Positions 42,220-54,325 of a stretch of 64,000 nt of DNA are shown piece after piece. The number at the start of each line of letters is the position of its first letter. Within the stretch, counting starts at the first letter, position 1. Position numbers and translations under genes: made by a program. The stretch is from positions 62,001 to 126,000 of the forward strand of contig JAMZAV010003126.1 of the NCBI GenBank assembly GCA_024449915.1. Reading direction: 5' to 3'. The stretch is from Sweltsa coloradensis. Lineage: Eukaryota > Arthropoda > Insecta > Plecoptera > Chloroperlidae. The notes under the pieces were generated by a model, which was given only the letters and a program-made list of their open reading frames with translations, did no database searches and was not told the DNA's origin.

Positions 42220-44030
42220 CTTGGCCTTGTTTAAATAAGAGGTGTGAGGGTATCCGAAGTTTGGTCAGGTCGGTTAGTTGGGGGCAACCCGATAGTCACA
42301 AAAAGTACTTGATTGCGATTTAAAGGTTTGCGAAACATAAATTTTTCCCTGGATGGTGGAGGTGCCGGTCCGAGCATTTAAGAAATAACTACTTATAAAC
42401 ACATACTGTCATTTTAAAAAAACACTCCAATTGAAATCAGTTGGGGACAAATTCCAATTTAAGATTTACTTAGCCCGTATTTTCCCATTTACCGATCCGA
42501 ATACCGGGAGCAGATTTTTTTTTTCTTGATTACTAGCACACCATAATTATTTCTTTTTTAACTGAAGAAAACAATATAATCATCGAACACACCCCGTTAA
42601 CTTACAATATCAACAGGCGGCGCATCATACCTAACCGTTGAAGCGCCCTAGTTTCTCAACGTTTTGTACTTCGGAAAAGTGAAATGAATACTTAAAAACC
42701 ATTTTCACACACATCCGACCATCATTATTCACTGGAAATAATGACTGTTTGATAGTTGTTCACGATTGACGTGCGAATGGTCTGAGCGGAGAAGAATTTC
42801 AACGTTTCCACAAAATCAACTGTCGGCTCACACAAAGATAGGAATAAACAAACAGCCCTAAATTTTGATGATGTGCTCTAAAAAGACGTGCCACATGCTA
42901 ACACACGTGTGACACTGTCTAACCACAACACGATAGAGCTTGTAAGCCTTTCAGAATTAACCAAGCAATCTATATTACAACCCGGTTTTGTCCAGCTCAT
43001 CCCTAACAGTATTACAATAGAAATACTTCCCAAAAACAACACACGGGACTGATCTTTTCAACTTTTTCGCACATTCGATTGGATACCACTGCAAAATGAG
43101 ATTACCCGCGTCTGGTCCCTGGGTAGATGGCCCAGAGCTCTGTGCTTAGCCCTTATTTTCCCCATTTACCCGATCCGAATACCGAGCAGATTTTTTTTTC
43201 TATTACTACATCACCATAATTATTTTCTTTTTTACTGAGAAAACAATATAATCATCGAACAACCATTAACTCAATATTTATTACCTTTCCTGTCACAGCG
43301 GCGCAATGTGACCTAACCGGTTTGAACGCTCTAGTTTTCTCACGTCGTCTATTGTGTCTCGAATAAGAAAAGTGCATAAATATGAGATGTTCAGCAAAAT
43401 ACACCATCAATCTTGTGTCTCTTTTTATGACTTGCAAGTTAACACCCACCCGGGCTGATACTTCGTGAAGAAAGTTACTTTCTTGACATTATCAAAAAGT
43501 GGTGCAATTATTTATCCAGTTTTAATGTGGCAGCCTAGAATATACTAGGGCATTTCCGGAATGTTATGGTCATGTTAGTGTGTGAATAAATATTCTAGTT
43601 AAGAGCCTGTATATGAGCGTACCAATATGACACCAGACCTGTGAAGTATCCTGTAATAGGCCAACCCATGTGAGATTAAATCATGTAAAACTTTTGTCAG
43701 ATTCAAACGTTTAATTTAAGAGCTAGAAAATTACTCATTTCAATCGCGGACGAACAAGAAATTTCCAAATAATGCAACATGCATGCATTAACTGATTCCA
43801 GTCAGGGCCCAGGTAGAATAGGCCAGAGCATGGCTCTGCTCATCGTACAAGGCGAGTAAAGAAAGTCACTTTGCAAACCTCGCTAGTAAGAGGGGAGTAT
43901 ATTACTCCCGAACTAGATGCGACCGTAATCATGCAAACACCCCTTTCTCATTTCATTAACTTACAATATCCACAGACGCGCAGTATGACCTAACCGGTTG
44001 AAGCGCCTAGTTTCATTCTCACGTATTTTT
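42220..44030 (+). repeat. Array 2, leading divergent copies
   Basis: Contains GGTATCCGAAGTTTGG (42250, as at 54460 and 63105), LINE-type ends at 42615-42663, 43297-43350 and 43975-44025, a SINE-A head remnant at about 43108-43145, the GGGCATTTCC...TTAGTGTGTG block at 43549, and a head-only SINE-A at 43800-43925. Compared with later copies it has many deletions. Confidence 0.6.
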
Positions 44031-45566
44031 AAGTAACTTCACTGAATGCATGAAATCCATTCGGTAACGGAAATGAGTATTTTAAACCATTTTCATACAC
44101 AAAAAATCCCGAGCATTTATTTTCACTGACAATATGAATGTTTGATAGGTTGCTCTTCAAGCTCTTGATGGACGTGCGAATATCGCGAGCGGAGAGATTT
44201 CAACCTTCAAATTAACTGTCGCTCACAACAGCTTTGAAATAAAAATAAATACAACATTTTCTGTAAAATATATGTCCTGCTGATAAACGTAACAATATTA
44301 AGATTAATTGCTCTTGAAGAGACGTGCACATTCTAACTTGACACGTTATTGCAATGCTAACCTACACCACCATAGGTTAATCAATATAGCTTCGAAGCTT
44401 TCAGAAATAAACCCTGCAATCTATATACCAACCCTGTTTTGGCCAGCTCATCTAACAGTATTAAAAAAAAATTGTATCTGCACAAAAACCACACAATCCT
44501 TATTTTTTTCAAAATTTTCGACTTCGATTCACTTCGACGCAAAATACAGCAGAACCGTCTCACTAGGGTCGACAACGAGAGGCAGAATGAAGTGGCACCG
44601 AAGTGAAACTGTGAGTTCCATCATGAATAATTGACACACCCCTCCAAGAAGGTTCGCCATGCACTGACTCGGGCATTTCCGTGGACTTGGTATTGGTCAT
44701 GTTAGTGTGTGATAATATTTCTAGTTAAACTCTGTTTAACTCAGTGTATTAGCGTAACTATGATACTCTGTTCTGTGAATATCCTGAATAGGCCAACCAT
44801 TTGTGGAGAGTAAATAATCGGGCGACGGACAGTATGACAATGAGAGCCTCCTTGCCTGAGGCTGGATAGAAACCAGCATGGGCTGACCTCCCCACATCCG
44901 CTAGAGGGGTTGAGTGTCACATTACTGACCCTAAAGGTTTGAAGCGCCCTTAAAGCAAATAAAACAATAAACAAAAGAGTGTTTATAATAGGCGAATAAA
45001 GTTTTAAGCAATAATCATTATTTCTTGTTGCCTAAAACTTTCATCTCTTTCATTTTATTTATTTCCTCACCTTAGAACTAAGATACAACCATCGCACACA
45101 CCATGACTCATTACATTTACCTATTTAATATCACAGGCGGCGCAATATTAGACCTAACTAACCCGGTTAAGCGACCTAGTTTCTCACGCGTCTCCTTGTG
45201 ATTTTTCGTCGTCTCGATTAGGCCAAGTGCATAAATATGCGACGTTAAGGGCAATTATCTAATCAATCTTGTGTCTCTTTTGTGACTTGCAAGTAAACAC
45301 CCATCCGGGCTATCACTTCGTGAAGAAAAGTTACCATTGACCTTATCGTAAGTGTGCAATTAAATATTCATTTTAATGTGGCATGCTTAGAATATGACTA
45401 GGACATTTCCGTGGACCTGTATTGGTCATGTTAGTGTGTGATAATATGAGCGGGGCTGTAGCGTGTGTATTTGTAGAATAAACAATCTTACATTTTGGCA
45501 AGTTTTAAATGTTTAATTTTGAGGCCTAGAAAATTGCCAAATAATGCAACATGCACTCTTTAAGTG

Positions 45567-45805
45567 ATCCCCGTCTGGGCCCGGGGTAGAATGGGGCTCC
45601 GAGCATGGCTCTGCTAAGCGTGCAGGCGAGGAAAATGAAAAAGTCCACCTCGCAAACATCAGCTAGAAAGAGGGGAGTATATTACTCTCCGAAACAAGAG
45701 GCGAGTTCTGGCAATCGTCCTCGGGTACATCTTCCCCTTCCCTTGACGACCATGACGTAAGAATTTCTCCTTTCCTTCCCCTTCCCTTGTCTGGTACGCG
45801 CCCTG
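45567..45805 (+). mobile_element. SINE-A with shortened centre
   Basis: Head CCCGTCTGGGCCCGG. GAGGGGAGTATATTACTCTCCG is nearly a perfect inverted repeat. Centre reduced to CCATGACGTAAG; the GCTGGT hairpin and the TATGACC block are missing before CGCGCCCTGAC. Confidence 0.75.
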
Positions 45806-46884
45806 ACAAACTGCAAGAAACCCAATATGTGTTGCATTTAATTCTTATGAATATTATTATGTCTGTGAGAAGAGCTCGAGCGAACTTTATTTGCCGTGTT
45901 AAAAATAGTAGTGTGTGGTTTCTCGAAATTTCGGGTATTTGGGGGCAAACTAGATAGTCACAAAAAGGTACACTATATTTTTAGGGTTGCAAAATATATG
46001 TTTTTGGCTAGTTGGTGAAGGTGCCGGTCCAGAACATTTAAAGAACATAGCTAGCTTATAAACACAAACTGTAATTTAATAAACATACTGACAAAAGGAA
46101 ATGAATTGTGATCGAATCACAAATTAAGATTCTTCACAAATAATATAACTTATGCATTATGCAATATAATATCGCCCGTCTTTTCCCTAGCTATCCGACC
46201 CGAAAACCGGAAGCAGTTTCTTGTTATTTTCCTATTACTCTCATCACTCATCTTTTCCACTTGCTTTTATAAACTTAGAAAATATGATATCATCAAACAC
46301 ACCCTTAAACTCATACTTACAAATATCAAGGCGGCGCAATATGACCTAACGCGTTCGAGGCGCACTATTTCTCACGTCGTCGTTTGGTTACCACTTTTGA
46401 TCGTTGTCGTTTTTGGCGAAACTAATTTATTTTAAGGACAATACAAATAATAAAAGTCGATATCGTTGAAGTTAAATGTTTTTTAATAAAAAGGAACGTT
46501 TAAAATTGTATGAACAGGAACAAAAATTACAAAATTATACTCTGAATAAAATTAATCTTTTTTTATATGTTTGAATCAAACTTTATAATTATTACTCTTT
46601 ACGAGTTAAAACAAACATAAACAAAAGTAAAACATCGACAACTACAAGATAGAGCAAAAGACAGGTATTGTAGCGTTCCTTATGCCATACCCGTTTTTCT
46701 CTTAATCATCAAACACTATACATAACCTTATTTCATTAACTAACAATATCACAGGCGGCGCAATATGATCTACCCGGTTGAAGCGCCTCAGTTCAGTAGG
46801 AACTGATGATTTTACTCTCCGACCGATACAACTACGGCGACAAAGACGACACGGACAAAGACACCTATCTCTCACCCCTCTTCC

Positions 46885-47245
46885 TTGGGCCCGGGGTAGA
46901 ATTGGCCCAGAGCATGGCTCTGCTAATCGTAAAAGGCGATTCAAGAGAAAAAGTCCACCTCGCAAACATCGGCTAGAAAGAGCGGAGTATATTACTCCCC
47001 GAAACTAGAGGCGAGCTGCTGGCACTCGCGTCGGTGACCTTGCCCCTCCCTTGACGACCCCCGGCTACGATGACATACACAACGAACGATGACAAAGACG
47101 ATGACGACAGCGACGTAAGCAACCCCCATCCCTCCCCTTACCCGTGGCTGGTTCTGCCCAGCATGGGTCCCTCCTCCCACCCCCCTTAGGCTAGAGTGGT
47201 GCATTATGACCTAACGGTTGACGCGTCCTTAATCTAAATAAACAA
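46885..47245 (+). mobile_element. SINE-A, nearly full length
   Basis: Lacks the first CCCGTCT and starts CTTGGGCCCGGGG, joined to GACACGGACAAAGACACC sequence, as in the sister copies at 57727 and 60495. All later hairpins are present. Confidence 0.8.
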
Positions 47246-47379
47246 AAAAAATCTTCCCTTGCCGTGGCTGGATATGTCTTGCATGATTGTCCTCCACACA
47301 GCCCCTACCTAGGGTAGATTGGAGAAAATATGACAGAACGGTTGACGCGCCCTTCAACTATATATTAACAAATTCCGCA

Positions 47380-47770
47380 CCAACACCCAAAATAATCACA
47401 GGGTTATCCCTTGAACGCATAAATAAGTGATTTATTTATTGTTGACAGGAATTTTGAAATTATTTCCAAAGGCAAATTAACCACTCATAAATTTAATTAA
47501 CAAAACTTCTCCACAACATTTGCGGACGTGACGAATTGAAAATTAATTTCACCGTGTTTGACTTTTCCATCTGTCTGGAAGCTATTAAATTAAATCGTTA
47601 AAACCATCAGAAATCTTACTCAGGCTATAAAAGGCCTGCGGTGTATTTTCCCATTTTCCGCTATATTCATGTTGCAAACACCGTGAGGATGTACTTTTGG
47701 GGGGGGGGGGGTTCTTGTGGGGGAACGAGTATTAAGATGTGGAATGGAGAGTCCTAATAGGTCAGGTAAG
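47380..47770 (+). repeat. Copy 2 of the 380-bp TATA-containing segment
   Basis: Has GGCTATAAAAGGCCTGCGG (about 47625-47643), a classical TATA-box string, then GTGTATTTTCCCATTTTCCGC, a G-tract (about 47699-47711) and GTATTAAGATG. No gene follows; the GA repeat and the minus-strand LINE come next. Confidence 0.5.
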
Positions 47771-47792
47771 CCTTGGCTTATACGAGAAGAAG

Positions 47793-47830
47793 AGAGAGGA
47801 AGAGTAAAGGAGAGAGAGAAGAGAGTAGAG

Positions 47831-47868
<38 letters not shown>

Positions 47869-47896
47869 AAGAGAGGAGAGAGAGAGAGAGAGAGAT
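47793..47896. repeat. (GA)n microsatellite, left half
   Basis: AG/GA repeats with a few substitutions. The right remnant AAGAGAGAGGAGAAGAG is at 52731-52747, on the other side of the inserted LINE. Confidence 0.8.
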
Positions 47897-48667
47897 AAGG
47901 GTCTTTATTAGTACGGCGGGATTCAGGCTAGTGAAGCCTTATCTTCTCCAACTTATACTAATAAATAATAATACATTTGATAATGAAGAGACATTTACAT
48001 GATTAATAGCAAAATATTGAATAATACATTAAATACATTAATGGTAGTCATTATTGCCAAAGTTAAAATTTTCTAGGTTGTTAGTAATGTTTTATGCAAA
48101 TTATGAATTTTGAATCGATTTATGCAAATCTTTAATAGTTTAAGAAACATTCCATTCATCCCTTCACACAAAGTATCAAAATTAATATAGCTTATAAGAC
48201 ATTGTGTGAGAAATACAGGTGAGCGAGCAGGTTGTGGTATGCAGTACTCAATCATTAATTTAACAAAGGCTGTAGCGTCTGATGTTTATAGCTGTTAATT
48301 AATTATAATTACTCAGAATGTTGATGGTTTCTTTATGCTAGAAATGGTCGTAACTAATTCCGGAAACATCCTTGATGCTTCGTTGGGGAGTAGTATTCCC
48401 CGACTCGAATAGCGGTTTATTGTAAAAGAGTGGTCAAGAACTATTGGTTCTATGGGTTGGAAATGTTAACTGAGTACCTGATCTTAAAGATCTAGTGTTA
48501 AAGGTATGGTTTGAGAATAGTATTGAAAATTAGATGCTATACGAAGGTGTTGATGTTGAGAGCAGACGATTGAACAAGCAAATCGAGTGTTATTTCTACG
48601 GTCATTTAGAAGCGAAGCCACGCAAGATTTTTGAATCCAGGGTAATATGATTCATATTTTTTTATAC

Positions 48668-49960
48668 TCAAAGATGAAACGAACACAGGCATTTTGGCTC
48701 TCTGAAGACGATAAAGATTCCTTCCATTAAGGTCATTGGTACACAACGTCGCATAACAAAATGAGGCATGACGCGCTTTGTACGAGCATTGTTTTTAATT
48801 TTGTTGTGAGGAAGTTTTTTAAACCGTTTAAAGAGTGTAAAGATGCGTAGTTTTTTCTGACACACGTGTTTTGTATGTTCGTCCAAGTCATGTCATCTGT
48901 CATAAAAGAGGTCCCCAAAGTTGTCTAAAATGACGCTGAAGAAAGTCGTGCCGTTTAAGTAACGGGGGTTGATTTTGTGCGGTCTATTTTTGCTAGCAGT
49001 TTGTGATAACCTAGAATCAATAGATTGAGATTTTTATGGGATTTATAGTCTAACAATTTTTGGTCGCCCAAGCATGTAAAGATTGCAAATCCTCGATTCA
49101 TCATTTGATTGCTTGGTTAATTGGCGAGAGGGGAGGAATGAAGATAAATTTGAAGGTCGTCGGCATAAAGATGGTGATAACATATTTGAGCGATTTCGAT
49201 ATGTCTATTAATAAAGAGTGAGAATAATAAGGCCCTAGTACACTGCCTTGAGGCACCCCATTCTTACGTGGCATCCATTCAGATTTATTATTACACCGAT
49301 ACTATTACATTGCTGTCCTTCCACTGAGGTAAGAATGGCATCCGCTGAAGGGTTTGGGCGGGAAAGTTTATAGATCAAGTTTAGTCATTAGTATCTCAAA
49401 GTCACCTGAGTCAAATGCTTGCTAAAGTCAATAAGTCATACAGTGTAGAGTTGTTCGACTGTCCATTCTTGTTCGTATTCGTCAGTTACTTTGATAGCGC
49501 TGTGCACGTACTATGATTGGAACGGAATCCGATTGGTACTGGTCTAGTATATTGTTCTCTGTTAGAATCCGTTATTTTGAGTGTGAACAATAATACTCGA
49601 GCGCCTTAGAGAGAGATGGTAGGATACTGATTGGACGGTATCACGACGTGCTGGGATTTGTTTCTTTGGTAGAGGCCGAACAAGTGCCTTTTTCCAGATG
49701 TCAGGTAAGAGTGATGTGTTAGTGAGAAGTTAATAGAGGTAAGTAATAGGTTACGATTAAAATTGGAGACAGATTGCTCATTTTTTGAATCAGTTTTATG
49801 GGATTAGATCTACGCCTTCAGCATTCGATTTTATTCGTTAATTGCGTTATGCCATTTTTGGTGTCACGTGGTTTGAAATTAAATTGATCAACGTTGGTGT
49901 AGTAGATTGTTCTTTTTATGCTCTTAACTGCTTATCTTTTAGAACGGGGTTTATGTTTGT
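48668..49960 (-). pseudogene. Reverse-transcriptase domain of the minus-strand LINE
   Basis: Two hallmark motifs are exact: GVPQGSVLGP (49231-49259), typical of Jockey/CR1/L2-type LINEs, and YADDLQIYLH with the catalytic Asp pair (YADD codons 49156-49167). They are in different frames, so there is at least one indel between them. Downstream, CDVVY, NDLNGRNLYRLQRA and NACVRFIFEY (48670-48760), again in three frames, match the C-terminal block of the same proteins. The role is target-primed cDNA synthesis. Confidence 0.75.
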
Positions 49961-50449
49961 GGGCGGAGTAGTAAATAATTGTTAAGGTTCGAGGGAATTT
50001 CGATAGAGGCTCGTCTCCCTTTTGTTTGCCGATGCCCATAATGGGAACATGTAGGTGTTGCCATTTTTTTTCATTAGCATAATTTGGGTCCTAAGGTATA
50101 GGTGTGGACGCCGGGGGGAGGGGGTTTTGCTGTCCTTTATTCAGTTGATTATTTTGTTTCTTAGTTCGTATTCTTTTCATGCTCAGGGTCGTGGCTTGAT
50201 TTTAAATTTGTTGAATGCCGCGTCCCTCCTGGCCATTTGGTTTCTTATCTCAGGGCATTGAGCCCTGGCGAGGTGGTTTAGTGACTCTGACGACTTTTAA
50301 TGGTGCGTGTTTATCTAACAGGTTAATATCATAGAATTTAATCTGAAAGCTTTTTCGTCAATTGTGGGCAGGTGATTAATTGAAGTCCAAAGGTAAAGAA
50401 ATAAAATAGTTTCTAAAATTCGTCCCACATCTATGATTTAGTGCTCGTC

Positions 50450-51140
50450 GTGAACTGAAGTTTTGGTTTTTGTTTCGGCGTACTGGCTGGATGGAATATT
50501 TGTAAATATAATAAGTCGTGAGGCTGATATGCCTGGACAGAGAGTTGACCGTGATTTAAGCTTTTATCACGGTTATGACGTCATTATAATGTCAATCCAT
50601 GTATGCGAGTGGAGGTTTGCTGGGTTGGTTTTTCTAGCGTAATATAGTGGTTGTCATGATTTCAAATATGTTAGTTAGTTTTGCTTTGTATCTGAGTGAT
50701 TAACAGCTAGTAGGTAATTGGTATTAAAGTCACCCATTACAATTACGTGCTCATAATGGGAATGATTGTTAAGAGTGAAATTTCAAGTCTGTGAGAAAAC
50801 CAATTTCCGAGCGGTAGACAACTGCGTATAAGTATAAAGTGATTTGAAATTTTAATTCCAAAATCATGTAATTCCGCCGGGAACAAACTTCCCGTTGGTT
50901 GATTTAAAGAATTTTACTTTTCAAATCACAGTATGTAAGCACAGACCCCTCCCCCGCGACGTTTAGTGCGGTCGTTTCTGATCAGCCTGTACCCATCTAG
51001 TCCTTGCCAGTGAAGAGTTGATGGTAGTTTTAGCCACGACTCACTGATCGGAATAGCGTGTGGCCTAATATCCTCTACAAGGGCCTGAAGGTGAGGCAGT
51101 GTGTAGAAGGGAGGCTAGCATTTAGATGAATGTCGCTGAA
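50450..51140 (-). pseudogene. AP-endonuclease domain of the minus-strand LINE
   Basis: ESWLKLP (about 51035-51055) corresponds to the ETWL motif with the metal-binding Glu. GYRLIRNDR and RRGGGVCAYI follow in order, and VMGDFNT (GDFN codons 50723-50734) carries the Asp-x-Asn pair. This is the APE-type nuclease that nicks the target. Frameshifts separate the motifs. Confidence 0.7.
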
Positions 51141-51589
51141 GAGACGCGCGGGTGCCCAGCTGGCGCTTGCTTGAGAGACTGCCGGTTGATGGGTGAATAG
51201 TTGGAGAAGGGGAGGGAGAAGTGTTTGAGTCAAGTGTTACTGTTAGAGGGATTTACGAAGGCAGTGATTGGGGTGGTTTTGCTTTAGGAGTCTTCAAGTT
51301 TTTGCCAACTTACTTTGGTTTTGGAGCCATTAGTTACTACTATTTTTTTTCCAAGGAATAGGGTAAGAATGTGGTATTTATTATATAATAATATAAGTAT
51401 AGTCGCCCCATCACCTGTTAAAAAGTTGATTGAATAATGCAAACCACTCACCATGTCTTCCTGCTGTCTTCTTTTATATCACCACGCTCTCTGCACACAC
51501 ACACAACACACGGAAAATTAAAGCTAATTGAAGGTAAATTAAAACTAACTAAGAAATACGGAGGTCGATAAATAAAGTTCAATTAGCAT

Positions 51590-52590
51590 TGAACAATAGT
51601 GAACGAAAATACTTGGGTAGAGGGGGGGGGGGGGGGGGGGGTGTCTATATGCTGGGATCTCTTGAATTTAGTGTCGTGTGTAGCTTTCATCAGATGATTG
51701 GGGTTTGCGTAGGTCGTTTGAGCATCTCCAAGTCCGTTCCGTGTGACGTAAATCCTCTTGTTGCTTCGTCCCAGAACGATGATCCGTCCTCCTGGGTCCA
51801 CACGTTGCTTTGACCCGCGATGCTCTTAGCAAAGACCTAGAAGTCTCGCCGGGTTTCGAGTAAGAGACTCGGTGATGAGGAAGTTGGATTTTGCAAGCTC
51901 CTCTTGCGCCCCCATATGTCCGCCCTGGTGGAGTAGCGCGTGAAGTTCACGATGATAGGCCTCGACGGGCCCCTCAGCGACGACCTCCTGTGGGTGCCTG
52001 GCAGGTCCGAGGCTGTGGCAACGGTCGATGTCCTACTCCCTCAGCTCGTACTGAGGGCGGGTGGACGAGAAGCGGAGTACGGACTCAACACATCCTCGCG
52101 CGGGGACTCAGGACGCCGTGTATGAGGAGGCAGTTGCGTCGGCTGTAGTGGCTCGAGTCGTCGATCATGCTCCGTGGTCGATTGTGACTTGGTCTATACG
52201 CAACGTCGCGACGCACGACGGGGGCCTTCCAGATCCTTAATAATACCCTCCTTAACGGCAGCGATCTGTTGGTCAAGCTAGTTTGGCAGCTCACGTATAC
52301 TTCCGCGACGACGGCGTCGGCTTCAGATTGACTCTCATCGTCGAGGTGGGGGGCGTTGATTTGAGGTATCTGTCTAGACGAAACCAGTAGTTTCTTTAGT
52401 TCCTCCTAGTTGTGAGGGGTAGTTTTTTGGAGGTCGGCGAGCCGTTTGTTGAAGTCGCCTCCATTGACCACGCGAAAGTTGCCAGGTCTTTTACATTTTT
52501 GGGGTTTTTGTGCCTTCAAGGTTTGGTAATTGGAGCCTGCCCATGATCTGCTTCGTTCAGTGATGTTATAGTGGTAGGTAACACGACTAT
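51590..52590 (-). pseudogene. ORF1-like protein of the minus-strand LINE
   Basis: RRNCLLIHGV (about 52105-52135), a DIDRCHSLGP-like block, RPIIVKF-type residues and GGRIIVLGRSNKRIYVTR (about 51730-51785) follow the order seen in LINE ORF1 proteins with an RRM-like and C-terminal domain, which bind the element RNA. The N-terminal third is unclear. A G-tract (about 51620-51641) and frameshifts break it. Confidence 0.6.
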
Positions 52591-52939
52591 TCAAAGGTAT
52601 TACATAAGTAGAGTAAGTGGCGTTTAAGATAGAAATAAACCACGTTTGAAATGGAAATATCTGACGGCACTGACTAAATGTTTATATATTTGTGAAAACT
52701 TATTTGCTAACCTGCCGATATCTAAAGTTCAAGAGAGAGGAGAAGAGCGGCTCAGCTGCCTCTAGATGGAGTCGCTGGCTACTCATGGTTTAGGCATAAA
52801 GGATTCGATATTCTACAATCAAGATGGCCGACTTTAACATTAGAGTAAAGATTTTAAAAAAATTGTTATCAATATTTTATTTTTTAACAAATCCTTTATG
52901 AAGCATTTCAGAAGTCCTTGCAAAGATAATTCTCCCTCC

Positions 52940-53310
52940 CAGTTGGACCGGGTAAATTTGCCCTGAGGCAATGAGCATGGTTCTGCTAATAGTATGGCGA
53001 GGAACTAGTCATTCTCGCATGCAAATTATCAACTGGTATTATGGGAAAAAAATTCATCCCCGAAACTAGAAGAAGAGCTCTGGCTTTCGTCATCAGGACC
53101 GCTCCCCGCCCCTTGCCTATCTACTCGACGAGACGACACATGACAACCAGTAAAGGAGACAAAGCCGATGACTACTACGACGTAAAAACCCACAATAAAA
53201 CCTCCACCTACCCGTGGCTGGTTCTTATCAGCATGGGCCCTTACTTCCCATATCCCCTACGCTAGAGTGGGGCATTATGAGATTACGATTGACGAGCCCT
53301 TTATCCATAA
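52940..53310 (+). mobile_element. SINE-A, GAGCAATGA subtype
   Basis: The head reads CCAGTTGGACCGGG and CCTGAGGCAATGAGCATGG, an insertion that destroys the second hairpin. The third hairpin is A-rich (GGGAAAAAAATTCATCCCC). Sister copy at 61622. Confidence 0.75.
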
Positions 53311-54021
53311 ACTTAAATAACTAGGCCTATATAAACTTTTGCTGCGATTGTTTTGGTACATTAATTTATCTTAATGGATCTTCTTGTGGCAATTTATAAA
53401 CAAAATTTAATTCAAATCACGTTTATTTCCTTTTGTTTTAATAAATATTTTTGCTTTTGCTATCACTATCACCACCATTTTTTTCTTTCTTTTTAAACTT
53501 AAAAAACAATATAATCATGAAACAAACAACAAACTAATTTTTTTAAACTTGGAATATCACAAGCGGTGAGATATGGCTTAACCGGTTGAAGCGCCCTAGT
53601 TTCTCACGTCGTCTCCTTCTCTACTGTGTTCGTAGTTTCTTTCTCGTTCAATGACTAATTGGCAAGTTAACTCATAGCCGGCTAAAAAAAAATAAAAAAA
53701 ATAAATGTGACTACATAACACTATCGTAAAAGTGTATAATTAAATATTTAATTTAATGTGGCAGCTTAAAATATAACTAGGGCATTTCCGTGAATTGTAT
53801 TGATCATGTTAGTGTGTGATAAATTTGTTAACCAGATATGAGCGTAACAATAGATACCATTCTGTGAAGTATCCGTATAGGTTAACCATGTGAGAATAAA
53901 TCAATCTAACATTTTGGCAAGTTTCAAGAAGTGTTATTTCGAGCCAAGAAATACCCATTACAATCGCAGCCTAACAAGGAAATTGACAACTAATGCAACA
54001 TGCATTCATTAACTGACCCCC

Positions 54022-54325
54022 GTCTGGGCCCAGGGTAATAAGCTTAGAGCATGGAACTGCTTATCGTTCAAGGCGATTCAAGAGAAAACGTCCACCTCGC
54101 AAACATCAGCTAGAAAGAGGGGAGTTTATTACTTCCAAAAACTAGATACGAGTTCTGGCAATCGTCCTCGGTCACATCTCCCCCTTTCCTTGACGACGAC
54201 CATGACGTGAGAATTCCCTCTTTCCTTCCCAATACCCGTGTCTGGTTCTGACCAGCATGGGATTCTCCATCCCCTAGGCTTTTGTATTGTGATCTAACGG
54301 TTGACGCGCCCTTTATCCAAATAAG
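54022..54325 (+). mobile_element. SINE-A, short-centre subtype
   Basis: CCCCGTCTGGGCCCAGG, TTAGAGCATGGAACTG in the second hairpin position, centre reduced to GACGACGACCATGACGTGAG, TCTGGTTCTGACCAGC. Sister at 62702. Confidence 0.75.

Larger units (their letters stand above)
44031..47896 (+). repeat. Array 2, unit I, left part
   Basis: Order: a block starting near 44060 (sister of 54880), GGGCATTTCCGTGG at 44669, SINE-A subtype 44821-44965, LINE-type end 45135-45190, second GGACATTTCCGTGG block at 45407, SINE-A 45567-45805, GAAATTTCGGGTATTTGGGG at 45925, LINE ends 46330-46382 and 46752-46795, SINE-A 46885-47245, a solo SINE end 47255-47360, TATA segment, GA microsatellite. It continues after the inserted LINE at 52736. 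Confidence 0.65.
47897..52735 (-). mobile_element. Near-complete non-LTR LINE (ORF1 + endonuclease + RT), many frameshifts
   Basis: On the minus strand the parts appear in the right order: ORF1 (about 52590-51590), AP-type endonuclease (51140-50450), reverse transcriptase (about 49960-48900), C-terminal region, and a 3' end with AATAAAGACCC next to the GA repeat. The paralogous segment at 61398-61437 has the GA repeat uninterrupted, showing the empty site. Frames break every few dozen codons, so no protein could be made from this copy as written; decay and sequence errors are both possible. Confidence 0.75.
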
